Assembly (NCBI RefSeq): GCF_004023665.1
Contig: NZ_SAUF01000005.1
Location: forward strand, 806,001 to 870,000
DNA: 64,000 nt
Direction of reading: 5' to 3'
Origin: Afifella aestuarii
GTDB taxonomy: Bacteria > Pseudomonadota > Alphaproteobacteria > Rhizobiales > Afifellaceae
A program made the translations under genes and the position numbers. Below are positions 50,468 through 59,096 of this stretch, one piece after another. How positions within the stretch are numbered: the stretch's first letter is position 1; every line of letters starts with the position of its first letter. Below the pieces are notes generated by a model. It searched no databases and had not been told where the DNA came from. It worked only from the letters and a program-made list of their open reading frames with translations.

Positions 50468-51871
50468 TCAGACGATGAAGGCAGCCTCTCCCGGCCTTTC
50501 GTCGAGAAGCCGTTTGAGGCGCCAGAGCCCGTCTTCCACCCGCGAGTGAGACGCCTCATGGCTGAGGCAGAGGCGAACCGCGGCAGGCGCGACGGCGGGA
50601 TCGACGCAAAAGGACTGTGCGGAGCGCAAGGCGACACCCTCACGCTGCGCCGCCGCTTCGAACGCATCCGGCCGCCATCCCTTCGGCAGATGCAGCCAGA
50701 GATGGAAGCACGCCAGATCGGCCGCCAAGCGGCTCCCTTTCAACGTCGCACGCGCCAAGGCCTGCCGAGCCTCAGCAGCCTGACGCTTCTCTTCGTTGAG
50801 GCGCTCCGCCGTCCCATCCTCGATCCAGCGTGTCGCGATCTCCGCCATCAGCGGCGGCGGCATCCACGAGGAGAGTGCGACTCCCGCCCGCAAAGCTCTC
50901 TCATGGCGCATGGGCGCGCTCAGATAGCCCACGCGCAGACCCGGCGCGAGGCTCTTTGAGGTGCTCGCCACATAGATCGTCTGATCGGGCAGCCAGGCAC
51001 CGAGAGGCGCAGGCCGCGAGCGCGGCAGAAAGCCGAAAACATCGTCCTCCAGAATGTCGATGCCGTGACGCTCGGCGACTTCGGCGACGGCCCGACGGCG
51101 CGCCTCGGACATCGTCGCAGTCGTCGGCGTGTGCAGCGTTGGCATGGTGTAGAGAAGTCGGGCGGCCGTCGCCTTGCATTGTTCGTCGAGAGACTGAGGT
51201 AAGAGCCCCTCCCCGTCCATGGCGACAGGAAAAACCCTGAGACCGAGACGCTCGGCCGCTGCCAGGACGGGTGCATAAGAGAGCGCCTCGGCGAGGATCG
51301 CATCGCCAGGCCGCGCCAGCGCCAGGAGCGCCACGAAGAGCCCCTGCTGCGAGCCGTTGGTAAGCACGATCGACCGCCCCTGATGGGGAAGCCCCAGCGT
51401 TTCGATCCATGCGCCCGCGGCCTCTGCGTGCCGCTCTGCCGTTCGCCCCGGCCAGTGATCGAGAAAAACCCCGAGCCCCGGCTCGCCCGAGATTGCGCCC
51501 AGCGTTTCTGCAAGTTGCCTTTCCGCCCCGCCGAGCGGCGGCAGATTGTTGGCGAAATCGATTGCATCGCCCGCGGGCCGCGCGAGCCCCGCATTCCATG
51601 CACCACTTGCCGCGGCGGTGACCGCTTTCGCATCGCGCACATAGGTGCCGCGCCCGACGCTGCCTTCCAGAAAGCCCCGACGCACCGCCTCGCCATAGCC
51701 GCGCGTCACCGTCGAGAGCGACAAGCCCAGCCGCCAGGCGAGATCGCGCTGCGGCGGCAGCCGCTCGCCGGCACTTAAACTCCCATCGGAGATCGCCGTG
51801 CCGATCGCCTCGGCGAGTGCTGTGTAGGCCGGGCCGGAAAAGCGGGAAAGATCAGGGATCCACATTGCCAT
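50468..51871 (-). CDS. MocR-type PLP-dependent regulator (GntR HTH + aminotransferase domain)
   Basis: The 467-residue protein fuses a GntR-type winged helix (about 1-75: AYTALAEAIGTAISDGSLSAGERLPPQRDLAWRLGLSLSTVTRGYGEAVRRGFLEGSVGRGTYV) to a fold-type I aminotransferase domain (about 100-460). The PLP lysine is in IYVASTSKSLAPGLRVGYL. MocR regulators sense amino acid or vitamin ligands through PLP. The gene is divergent from a DMT permease, its likely target, with repeated CAATACAAT boxes between them. The start at 51871 or 51865 avoids a nonconserved N-terminal extension. Confidence 0.92.
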   Translation of the reverse strand: MAMWIPDLSRFSGPAYTALAEAIGTAISDGSLSAGERLPPQRDLAWRLGLSLSTVTRGYGEAVRRGFLEGSVGRGTYVRDAKAVTAAASGAWNAGLARPAGDAIDFANNLPPLGGAERQLAETLGAISGEPGLGVFLDHWPGRTAERHAEAAGAWIETLGLPHQGRSIVLTNGSQQGLFVALLALARPGDAILAEALSYAPVLAAAERLGLRVFPVAMDGEGLLPQSLDEQCKATAARLLYTMPTLHTPTTATMSEARRRAVAEVAERHGIDILEDDVFGFLPRSRPAPLGAWLPDQTIYVASTSKSLAPGLRVGYLSAPMRHERALRAGVALSSWMPPPLMAEIATRWIEDGTAERLNEEKRQAAEARQALARATLKGSRLAADLACFHLWLHLPKGWRPDAFEAAAQREGVALRSAQSFCVDPAVAPAAVRLCLSHEASHSRVEDGLWRLKRLLDERPGEAAFIV

Positions 51872-51923
51872 CAATACAATAATCCGATTGCATTCAATAC
51901 CGCACGAGACATACCAATACAAT
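51872..51923. promoter_or_regulatory. MocR operator candidate: repeated CAATACAAT boxes
   Basis: CAATACAAT is found at 51872-51880 and 51915-51923, 43 bp apart (four helical turns). An inverted relative, ATTGCATTCAATAC, lies between them, near 51887-51900. The block fills the 79-bp gap between the divergent MocR gene and the DMT permease gene and overlaps both promoters. Repeated ATACAA-like half-sites are the known pattern of MocR/PdxR operators; the match of this particular regulator is inference. Confidence 0.6.
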
Positions 51924-51949
51924 CACACACATCTTCTCATGGAACGGTG

Positions 51950-52885
51950 ATGTCCACGTCGCATCGTACCGGCATTCTCTACGCCCTTTGTTGCCTCGCC
52001 ATCCTATCGGCGATGCCGCTCATCGCCGATGCGCGTCCCGAAGGATCGAGCGGCCTCTCCTTCGCCATCTGGCTCACCTTTTGGCAGCTTATCGCGGGTC
52101 TTCCCCTCTTTATCGTCGAGCTCCGACGCGGGGTGCCCGCAAGCACGGCAGCGCAAAGACCTTCCGCCCGAACGCTCGCAATCGCGCTCTTGACCGGCGC
52201 GATGTTCGCGGTGGCGACCTACATGTATGTGGTGGCGGCCAAGAAGGCCGGGCCCGTCAGCATGGTGATCGCGCTGCAGGCCTATCCGCTCTTCGCCATC
52301 CTTCTGGAGGCGGTTCTTCTCGGCAAACGCAAGAGCACCACCGAGCTCGGTTTCACCGCACTCCTACTCGCAGCTCTGGTCTATCTCACCACCGGCGGCA
52401 CGTTTCGCGTGGCGGACATCTCATGGTGGTCGGCCTATGCCCTCGGCATCCCGGCATTATGGGCCATCGCACATGTGCTGCTGCGCCAGGTTCTGACGAC
52501 GACGTCGATCACGCCAAACCAGGTGACCGTCACCCGCCTCGTTACCTCCGGCATCGTGCTTCTCGCCCTTCAGGCGGTCATTGGCGAACCGGGCGCTCTC
52601 TTGCAGGGTTTCACCGATCCGACCTTCCAAAAGGCCGCGATCCTTCTTGGCGTCGCCTACTATCTGGAGCTCGTCCTGTGGTTCAACGCCATCCGCCATA
52701 TCGATGTCTCCGTCGCGAGCTCGATCACGGTACCGACCCCAGCGGTCACCATGCTCATTACTGTGGTCGTTCTCGGCGGGCACGTGGAGACATTTCAGAT
52801 CCTGGCGATGGTCGTCATCTGCGTGGCGCTATACGGGCTCCTCTTCGCCGGCCGTCAGGCGCGCCGCGCGCCCTCACCCGGATGA
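51950..52885 (+). CDS. DMT superfamily (EamA) transporter, MocR-linked
   Basis: The 311-residue EamA-type permease has ten hydrophobic segments arranged as two EamA repeats (about 10-145 and 165-300), with FAVATYMYVVAAKKAGPVSMVIALQAYPLFAILLEAVLLGKRKSTTELGFT at the end of the first. Such proteins export or import amino acids and other small metabolites across the inner membrane. It is divergent from the MocR regulator. The start is the ATG at 51950 behind GGAA. The substrate would be an amino acid or related compound sensed by the regulator. Confidence 0.88.
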   Translation: MSTSHRTGILYALCCLAILSAMPLIADARPEGSSGLSFAIWLTFWQLIAGLPLFIVELRRGVPASTAAQRPSARTLAIALLTGAMFAVATYMYVVAAKKAGPVSMVIALQAYPLFAILLEAVLLGKRKSTTELGFTALLLAALVYLTTGGTFRVADISWWSAYALGIPALWAIAHVLLRQVLTTTSITPNQVTVTRLVTSGIVLLALQAVIGEPGALLQGFTDPTFQKAAILLGVAYYLELVLWFNAIRHIDVSVASSITVPTPAVTMLITVVVLGGHVETFQILAMVVICVALYGLLFAGRQARRAPSPG

Positions 52886-53006
52886 CGATCACCGCCAGCA
52901 ACGGAGACAGCAACACCGTGCGAACCGGTGCCTGATCTCACCGTGACGCCGGCCATGCCATCAGGCGTTGGTGGCTCGCCTTGCGGCTTTGTGGCAAGGA
53001 CGGCGA

Positions 53007-53960
53007 ATGGCATCGCTCCCCTCCTCTCTGACCAACACGCCCGCCGAGATGGTGCGCGGCATCATGATCTTTGTCGCCGGCGGCATAATCATCCCGACGA
53101 TGGATGCCTTGAGCAAGCTCCTCATCACGCAGCACGGCCTTTCGGCCGGCGAAGTCGGAGCCGTTCGTCTCTTTCTCCAGGGCGTGCTGATCTTGCCCCT
53201 GCTCCTTCATTGGGAAGGGACCGCCGCTCTGCGCATTCCGCATCTCGGGCTCAACCTCCTGCGGGGTGCCTGTCTCGGTTTCGGCAGTCTCGCCTTCTTC
53301 GCCGCGCTGCGTTTCCTGCCGCTCGCCGACGCGATTGCGATCTTCATGATCGAACCGATGATCGTGACCCTTTTGTCCGGCCTATTCCTCGGCGAAAAGG
53401 TAGGATGGCGGAGGATCGTCGCGGTTCTGGTCGGATTTGCCGGAGCGCTCATCATCATCCAGCCGAGCTATGCGGTCTTCGGGCTGCCCGCTCTCCTGCC
53501 GGCGCTGACAGCATTCCTCGTCGGAATCTATTTCATCTTGAGCCGGCACGTGGCGCGCGGTGCGAGCGCCTTTGCGATGCAGTTTTATGCAGCTCTCGGC
53601 GGCTTTGCGGTCATCGTCGCCGCGATGATCGTCTGCCGTCCATTCGGCATCAAAGATCTTGCCTTCTCGTGGCCGGCAAGCACTCTTGCCTGGACCTTGT
53701 TGCTGGCGACAGGCGTCATCGGAACGTTCGCCCATCTTCTCTTCAACCGGGCCTACCAGCTCGCCCCGGCTTCGGTCCTCGCCCCTTTTGGCTATACCGA
53801 GATCGTCTCCGCGGTGGCTCTCGGCCTCCTGGTCTTCGGCGACCTCCCGAATGCTCCGAAATGGGCCGGGATGGCGATCGTCGTCGGCTCCGGCATTTTC
53901 ATCTATCTGCGCGAGCATCGCATCGCCCGCACCACGGCAAAGCCGCCGGTCACGCACTGA
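53007..53960 (+). CDS. DMT superfamily (EamA) transporter
   Basis: The 317-residue, ten-helix EamA transporter has the first repeat ending FLPLADAIAIFMIEPMIVTLLSGLFLGEKVGWRRIVAVLVGFAGALIIIQP and the second ending APFGYTEIVSAVALGLLVFGDLPNAPKWAGMAIVVGSGIFIYLREHR. An AGGACGGCGA site precedes the ATG. It follows the MocR-linked permease by 121 bp on the same strand. It is not a close copy of that permease. The exported compound cannot be predicted. Confidence 0.88.
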   Translation: MASLPSSLTNTPAEMVRGIMIFVAGGIIIPTMDALSKLLITQHGLSAGEVGAVRLFLQGVLILPLLLHWEGTAALRIPHLGLNLLRGACLGFGSLAFFAALRFLPLADAIAIFMIEPMIVTLLSGLFLGEKVGWRRIVAVLVGFAGALIIIQPSYAVFGLPALLPALTAFLVGIYFILSRHVARGASAFAMQFYAALGGFAVIVAAMIVCRPFGIKDLAFSWPASTLAWTLLLATGVIGTFAHLLFNRAYQLAPASVLAPFGYTEIVSAVALGLLVFGDLPNAPKWAGMAIVVGSGIFIYLREHRIARTTAKPPVTH

Positions 53961-53998
53961 GGCGACCGACGGCTCGAGAGGCTCAAGCGTTCAAGCGC

Positions 53999-55531
53999 TC
54001 AGAGCGGGATGTTGTCGTGCTTCTTCCAGGGATTGGCGAGTTCCTTGCGGCGCAGGAGCCGGAAGGCGCGGGCAACCCGCCGTCTGGTCGATTGCGGCAT
54101 GATCACGTCGTCGATATAGCCCCGCTCCGCCGCCACGAACGGATTGAGGAAATGATCCTCATAGGTCTTGGCGTGCTCGGCGATCTTCTCCGGATTGTCG
54201 ATATCCTTGCGGAAGATGATCTCCACCGCACCCTTGGCGCCCATGACGGCGATCTGCGCCGTCGGCCAGGCATAGTTGATATCGCCGCGCAGATGCTTTG
54301 ACGCCATCACGTCATACGCGCCACCGAAGGCCTTGCGCGTGATCACCGTCACCTTCGGTACCGTCGCTTCGGCATAGGCGAAGAGGAGCTTGGCGCCGTG
54401 TTTGATGAGGCCGCCATATTCCTGCGACGTGCCGGGCAGGAAACCCGGAACGTCGACGAAGGTCAGGATCGGAATGCCGAAGCAATCGCAAAAGCGCACG
54501 AAGCGTGCCGCCTTCCGTGAGGCGTCCGAATCGAGGACGCCGGCCAGAACCATCGGCTGGTTTGCCACGACACCGACCGTACGTCCCTCGATGCGGCCGA
54601 AGCCGGTGAGGATGTTCTTCGCATGGTCGGGCTGAATCTCGAAGAAGGCCGCTTCGTCGAGCGTCTTCAGGATGGCTTCTTTGATGTCGTAAGGCGTGGT
54701 CGCCGAATCCGGGACCAGCGTATCGAGAGATTTCTCCTGCCGATCCCAAGGATCGTGGACCGGGATTTCGGGCAGTTCGGCCTTGTTGTTGAGGGGCAGG
54801 TAATCGTAGAGGCGCCGGATCTCCAAAAGCGCCTCGACGTCGTTTTCAAAGCCGCCATCCGCCACGGACGACTTCACGCAATGCACCGATGCGCCGCCGA
54901 GCTCTTCGGCTGTCACCGTCTCGTTGGTCACGGTCTTCACGACATCCGGGCCGGTCACGAACATGTAGGACGTGCCGCGCACCATGAAGATGAAATCGGT
55001 CATTGCCGGCGAATAGACATCGCCGCCCGCGCAGGGCCCCATGATCACCGAAATCTGCGGAATGACGCCGGAGGCAAGCACGTTCCGCTGGAAAATCTCG
55101 GCATAGCCGCCAAGTGCCGCGACCCCCTCCTGGATGCGCGCGCCGCCGGCATCGAAAAGCCCGATGATCGGCGTGCCGTTCCTAAGCGCCATGTCCTGGA
55201 CTTTGCAGATCTTCTCCGCATGCGCCTCGGAAAGCGAGCCGCCGAAGACGGTGAAGTCCTTGGCGAAAACGTAGACGGGGCGGCCGTTGATCGTCCCCCA
55301 CCCGGTGACGACGCCGTCGCCCGCGATCTTCTGCTCCTCCATGCCGAAGGCCGAAGAACGGTGCTCGACGAACATGTCGAACTCTTCAAACGAGCTGTCA
55401 TCGAGAAGCACCACCAGGCGCTCGCGCGCCGTCAGCTTGCCCTTGTCATGCTGGCCCGCAATACGCTTCTCGCCGCCGCCCGCGCGCGCATTGGCGCGCC
55501 GCTTTTCCAACTCCACTAGAACGTCACGCAT
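53999..55531 (-). CDS. pccB: Acyl-CoA carboxylase carboxyltransferase (propionyl-CoA carboxylase beta type)
   Basis: The 510-residue carboxyltransferase has [26 protein letters not shown], the [24 protein letters not shown] oxyanion region, [22 protein letters not shown], and the second half [54 protein letters not shown]. It transfers CO2 from carboxybiotin to propionyl-CoA to make methylmalonyl-CoA, a route that continues through a B12 enzyme. The biotin carboxylase alpha subunit is not next to it, so it may be further upstream or elsewhere. The ATG follows GGGGGGTAGA. Confidence 0.9.
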   Translation of the reverse strand: MRDVLVELEKRRANARAGGGEKRIAGQHDKGKLTARERLVVLLDDSSFEEFDMFVEHRSSAFGMEEQKIAGDGVVTGWGTINGRPVYVFAKDFTVFGGSLSEAHAEKICKVQDMALRNGTPIIGLFDAGGARIQEGVAALGGYAEIFQRNVLASGVIPQISVIMGPCAGGDVYSPAMTDFIFMVRGTSYMFVTGPDVVKTVTNETVTAEELGGASVHCVKSSVADGGFENDVEALLEIRRLYDYLPLNNKAELPEIPVHDPWDRQEKSLDTLVPDSATTPYDIKEAILKTLDEAAFFEIQPDHAKNILTGFGRIEGRTVGVVANQPMVLAGVLDSDASRKAARFVRFCDCFGIPILTFVDVPGFLPGTSQEYGGLIKHGAKLLFAYAEATVPKVTVITRKAFGGAYDVMASKHLRGDINYAWPTAQIAVMGAKGAVEIIFRKDIDNPEKIAEHAKTYEDHFLNPFVAAERGYIDDVIMPQSTRRRVARAFRLLRRKELANPWKKHDNIPL

Positions 55532-55739
55532 TCTACCCCCCAATCAGATTGATCTTGTTCCCATGGCCATTAGCCGGTTTAGAATCTCGCCTTCATATAA
55601 CGGCCTACGCCAATCAGCGGCATTTGTTGAGAGAGATCGGATGCGAATCTGGCGTTGATGTGAAGAGGCATGACCGCTTCGTGACATTGCGCGCCATAGC
55701 GGACGCTATATTCATGGGGATCACGAAGGGAATGCACCA

Positions 55740-56570
55740 ATGCCAGAGCCGGCCGAACCGCAAACGGAAATCGTCTACCGGCACGGATGGGCAACGCGCA
55801 TATGGCACTGGCTGAACGCGTTCTGCCTCTTCTTCCTTCTCGCGAGCGGTCTGCAGATCTTCAACGCGCATCCCGCGCTCTATCTCGGCACCCAGTCGAA
55901 CTTCTCCAACTCCCTCGTCTCCATGACCGCCATGCGTACGGGTGACGGCAGCCTGCGAGGAATTACAGAAATCGGCAGCATGGACTTCGACACGACCGGC
56001 TTTCTGGGCGCCTCACGCGACAGCAGCGGGGCACTTGTCGCGCGCGGTTTTCCCGCCTGGGCGACCATCCCGAGCTACCGAGACCTTGCGACCGGTCGGA
56101 TCGTGCATTTCTTCTTCGCCTGGGTGCTGGTGGCGAGTGGCCTCGCCTATGTCTGCGTCAGCCTTTTCAACGGCCATTTCCGCCGCGATCTCATCCCCCG
56201 CCGCGGCGAGCTACGCGCCATGCCACGCGCGATCGGCGATCACCTCCGCTTCCGCTTCGGACGAGAGGCTCATTACAACATTCTGCAAAAGCTCTCCTAC
56301 CTCATCGTCATCCTCGGCCTCATTCCAACGATGGTCGCCACCGGTCTCGCCATGTCGCCGGGGATGGATGCTGCCCTGCCCTGGCTTCTCGATCTGTTCG
56401 GTGGACGCCAGTCGGCACGCACGCTGCATTTCATGACGATGAGCCTGCTCGTCCTCTTCTTTGTCGTTCACATCGTCATGGTTCTCGCGGCAGGTCCGAT
56501 CAACGAGATGCGCGCCATCATCACCGGACGGTACCGCGTGCGGCCCGAGGCGAAGGGAGAAACCTCATGA
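55740..56570 (+). CDS. Cytochrome b (cytochrome b561/Ni-Fe hydrogenase b-type) membrane protein
   Basis: The 276-residue membrane protein has four main transmembrane helices. His15 and His23 lie in YRHGWATRIWHWLNAFCLFFLLASG; further histidines in TGRIVHFFFAWVLVASG and LHFMTMSLLVLFFVVHIVMVLAAG are probable heme ligands. It should receive electrons from or give them to the quinone pool. Its stop overlaps the ATG of the next gene (ATGA), a molybdopterin oxidoreductase. The pair forms a cytochrome b-anchored periplasmic oxidoreductase. Confidence 0.85.
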   Translation: MPEPAEPQTEIVYRHGWATRIWHWLNAFCLFFLLASGLQIFNAHPALYLGTQSNFSNSLVSMTAMRTGDGSLRGITEIGSMDFDTTGFLGASRDSSGALVARGFPAWATIPSYRDLATGRIVHFFFAWVLVASGLAYVCVSLFNGHFRRDLIPRRGELRAMPRAIGDHLRFRFGREAHYNILQKLSYLIVILGLIPTMVATGLAMSPGMDAALPWLLDLFGGRQSARTLHFMTMSLLVLFFVVHIVMVLAAGPINEMRAIITGRYRVRPEAKGETS

Positions 56571-57328
56571 CCGTCTCCCTAACCCGTCGCGGCCTCATCC
56601 GGGCCGCCGCCATTGGCGGTGGAGCCGCGCTCATGTCTGGTTGCGACCGCATCGTCCAGAATCCGATGGCACGCGCTTTCTTGCAGCGGGCCGAAGATCT
56701 GACGATGACCGCGCAGCGCAGCCTCCTCGATCGCGAGGCCCTGGCGCGCGAGTATTCCGAAAGCGAGATCATCCAACCGCAGCGTCCGAACGGCTCGATC
56801 AGTCCGCGCGATCCGGATTATCGGAGGATGGCCGCGAATGGCTTCGCCGATTGGCGTCTTTCCGTCACCGGCCTCGTCGAGCGACCGCAATCCCTGTCGC
56901 TCGACGAATTACGCGGCATGCCAGCGCGCACGCAGATCACGCGGCATGACTGCGTCGAGGGATGGAGCTGCATCGCGAAATGGACGGGCGTGCCCCTCGC
57001 CGCGGTTCTCGATGAAGCCGGTGTCAAACCCGGTGGCAGCTACGTGGTCTTCCGCTGCGCCGACACGCTCGGTCGCGAAAAATACTACGAATCGATCGAT
57101 ATGATCGACGCACGTCACCCGCAGACGATCCTCGCCTACGGCCTCAACGATGAAACCCTGCCGGTCGCAAACGGTGCGCCGTTGCGCGTGCGCATCGAAC
57201 GCCAGCTCGGCTACAAGATGGCGAAGTACGTCATGGGCATCGAGGTCGTGGGGAGCTTCGCCTCAATCCGCGGCGGCAAGGGCGGCTATTGGGAAGACCG
57301 CGGCTACGAATGGTATGCCGGCATCTGA
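56567..57328 (+). CDS. Molybdopterin-dependent oxidoreductase (sulfite-oxidase-like), Tat-exported
   Basis: The 253-residue protein of the SUOX/YedY fold has a Tat leader with twin arginines (LTRRGLIRAAAIGGGAALMSGC), where Cys26 could also be lipidated. The Mo-ligating Cys129 lies in ITRHDCVEGWSCIAKWTGVPLA. RIERQLGYKMAKYVMGIEVVGSF and the end GGYWEDRGYEWYAGI are family hallmarks. Members oxidise sulfite or reduce methionine sulfoxide and other S/N-oxides. It is fused operonically to the cytochrome b gene by a 4-nt overlap. The direction of electron flow and the substrate are undetermined. Confidence 0.87.
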   Translation: MTVSLTRRGLIRAAAIGGGAALMSGCDRIVQNPMARAFLQRAEDLTMTAQRSLLDREALAREYSESEIIQPQRPNGSISPRDPDYRRMAANGFADWRLSVTGLVERPQSLSLDELRGMPARTQITRHDCVEGWSCIAKWTGVPLAAVLDEAGVKPGGSYVVFRCADTLGREKYYESIDMIDARHPQTILAYGLNDETLPVANGAPLRVRIERQLGYKMAKYVMGIEVVGSFASIRGGKGGYWEDRGYEWYAGI

Positions 57329-57360
57329 GCCATGACCGCCAGCGGAAACGGAAGGACAGT

Positions 57361-58152
57361 TCAGGCGCGCAGCACCATCGCGGCCACCGAGAACTCAGAG
57401 CCGCGACGCTCACGCCGCTCCTTCGCCTCGAAATCCTCACCCCATTGCGAGATGTTGAAATCCTCGTCGACATGCGCAGCGGCCCAGGCAGCCTCGGCAT
57501 CGATCACACCTTCCGCCAGGGCGAGCGCGATTAGTGCCGATCCGGTCAGCGTGGTTGCCGTGTGGAGAGCCGCGAGCGACAGCGGCTCGTCAAATCCCTC
57601 GAGAGCCTCGCGCACGGCCTGAAGCCCCTCTTCCGGTTGATCGACCGGCATGACCCCTTCGACCAGACGGAAGCGAACCGAAAAGCGGCTTTCTGCCCAG
57701 GCAAGCAGCGGGTCCCAGATCGCGCGCTGCCGGGCGACGAGAGCTTCCGGCTCGCCGGCACGGTAAAAGAGAAGGTCCGTGCCCGCATAAGCCGCCACCT
57801 CTTCGCGCACCGCAGGCATTTCGTCGGCCACCCCATCGATCGCCACATTGGCGAGACGTGTGAGCGGCATTGTCAGAGGATCGATGCGTTCTCCCTGAGC
57901 GTCCCATTCCTCGGCAAGGCTTTGACCGAGAGCTGCGCGCGCGACGGCAAGCGGCTTCTTACCCGGCGTGCGGGCCGGACGCCCGTCGAGGCGAAGCTCG
58001 AAACCGGATTCCGTTTCAACGGCTTCGGCCCGTTTATAGAATCTCTTTGGCAGCTCCCTTGCCGCATGCTCGCGCGCCTTCGACATCGCATCGTCGGGCT
58101 TTGCAGGAAAATCGGGCAACAGGCTCTCCTTGCTCAATAGATCTGGGCTCAC
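57361..58152 (-). CDS. ATP12 family F1-ATPase assembly chaperone
   Basis: The 263-residue ATP12-type protein has RELPKRFYKRAEAVETESGFELRLDGRPARTPGKKPLAVARAALGQSLAEEWDAQGERIDPLTMPLTRLANVAIDG at the start and CAGTDLLFYRAGEPEALVARQRAIWDPLLAWAESRF-like middle (here YAGTDLLFYR). It binds the F1 alpha subunit during ATP synthase assembly; the family is restricted to alphaproteobacteria and mitochondria. The listed start is GTG (58152); an ATG at 58086 would remove 22 residues. It faces the oxidoreductase gene convergently. Confidence 0.92.
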   Translation of the reverse strand: MSPDLLSKESLLPDFPAKPDDAMSKAREHAARELPKRFYKRAEAVETESGFELRLDGRPARTPGKKPLAVARAALGQSLAEEWDAQGERIDPLTMPLTRLANVAIDGVADEMPAVREEVAAYAGTDLLFYRAGEPEALVARQRAIWDPLLAWAESRFSVRFRLVEGVMPVDQPEEGLQAVREALEGFDEPLSLAALHTATTLTGSALIALALAEGVIDAEAAWAAAHVDEDFNISQWGEDFEAKERRERRGSEFSVAAMVLRA

Positions 58153-58182
58153 TGGGTCTGGGCGTAGTCAGGGTCCAACATC

Positions 58183-59091
58183 TCACGCGCCCGGCGGAAC
58201 GACACGGCGGACCGGCGCAGGCCTGTTCACCAGATAGATACCGCCGGCGACGAGCAAAAGGGCAAGGCCGTGGCGCCAGCCGACAGGATCGCCAAGGAGC
58301 ACCGCCCCGAAGAAGACGCCGGAGACCGGAACGATAAAGGTGAAGGCGTGGAGCAGCGGCGCGGAATGGGTTCTCACCAGCCAGAACCAGGCGAGATAGC
58401 TCGCCCCGGCGACGACCACACCTTGATACAGGAAGGCGAGGAGTTCGATCGAGGTCACAGGCCCGATCCCCGCCTCCCCGACAAGGAACGACAAGGCAAA
58501 GCCGAGCGGGGCCGAGACCAGCAACTGATAGAGAAGGATTTCTTCGGCGGGCGCTTCGCGCAAGCTCGTGCCCTTCACGACCAAAGTCGTCCCGCCCCAG
58601 AACACGGCGGCCAGAATGCACAGCACGTCACCAGCGGCCGTATTGAGCGTTCCTGGGCTTAGCCCGTCGAGGAAGGCGACCACGATCCCCACGAAGGCGA
58701 GCGCGAGCCCAGCGGCTTTTGCCGCAGAAATCCTGTCTCCCAGCCAAAAATGGGCTCCGACGGCGACAAAGAAAGGAGCGGTATTGAGGAAGACGACGCT
58801 GCGTGAAGCCGTCGTCATCGTCAGACCGAAGAACACGAGAGCGAACTCCATCCCGAACAATATCCCGGTCAGGACACCCGGGCCGAAACGCCGACCCGAC
58901 CGAAAAACCGGCACGCCGCGCGCAAAGCACCAGAGAAGCACCAGACCGCCGGCCACGGCAGAACGCAGCCCCATCTGCAGCATCGGCGGGAAGCCACCGA
59001 GTGCCACTTTGATGGCGACCTGGTTGAGCCCCCACATCACAGTCAGGAGCACGAGCAGAGAGGCGGGCTTCGCCCCAAGCGCTTGCGACAT
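58183..59091 (-). CDS. DMT superfamily (EamA) transporter
   Basis: The 302-residue, ten-helix EamA permease starts MSQALGAKPASLLVLLTVMWGLNQVAIKVALGGFPPMLQMGLRSAVAGG, has the repeat motif ASRSVVFLNTAPFFVAVGAHFWLGDRISAAKAAGLALAFVGIVVAF, and ends with FTFIVPVSGVFFGAVLLGDPVGWRHGLALLLVAGGIYLVNRP. The start is at 59091; a TTG at 59100 overlaps the preceding stop. It lies directly behind the pseudouridine synthase gene (about 5 nt) and so is probably co-transcribed with it. Substrate unknown. Confidence 0.88.
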   Translation of the reverse strand: MSQALGAKPASLLVLLTVMWGLNQVAIKVALGGFPPMLQMGLRSAVAGGLVLLWCFARGVPVFRSGRRFGPGVLTGILFGMEFALVFFGLTMTTASRSVVFLNTAPFFVAVGAHFWLGDRISAAKAAGLALAFVGIVVAFLDGLSPGTLNTAAGDVLCILAAVFWGGTTLVVKGTSLREAPAEEILLYQLLVSAPLGFALSFLVGEAGIGPVTSIELLAFLYQGVVVAGASYLAWFWLVRTHSAPLLHAFTFIVPVSGVFFGAVLLGDPVGWRHGLALLLVAGGIYLVNRPAPVRRVVPPGA

Positions 59092-59096
59092 CGCAG

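Noticed and set aside
55628-55641. FNR-like sequence TTGAGAGAGATCGG upstream of the cytochrome b gene
   Set aside because: Three positions of the two half-sites deviate from TTGAT-N4-ATCAA, too weak to call.
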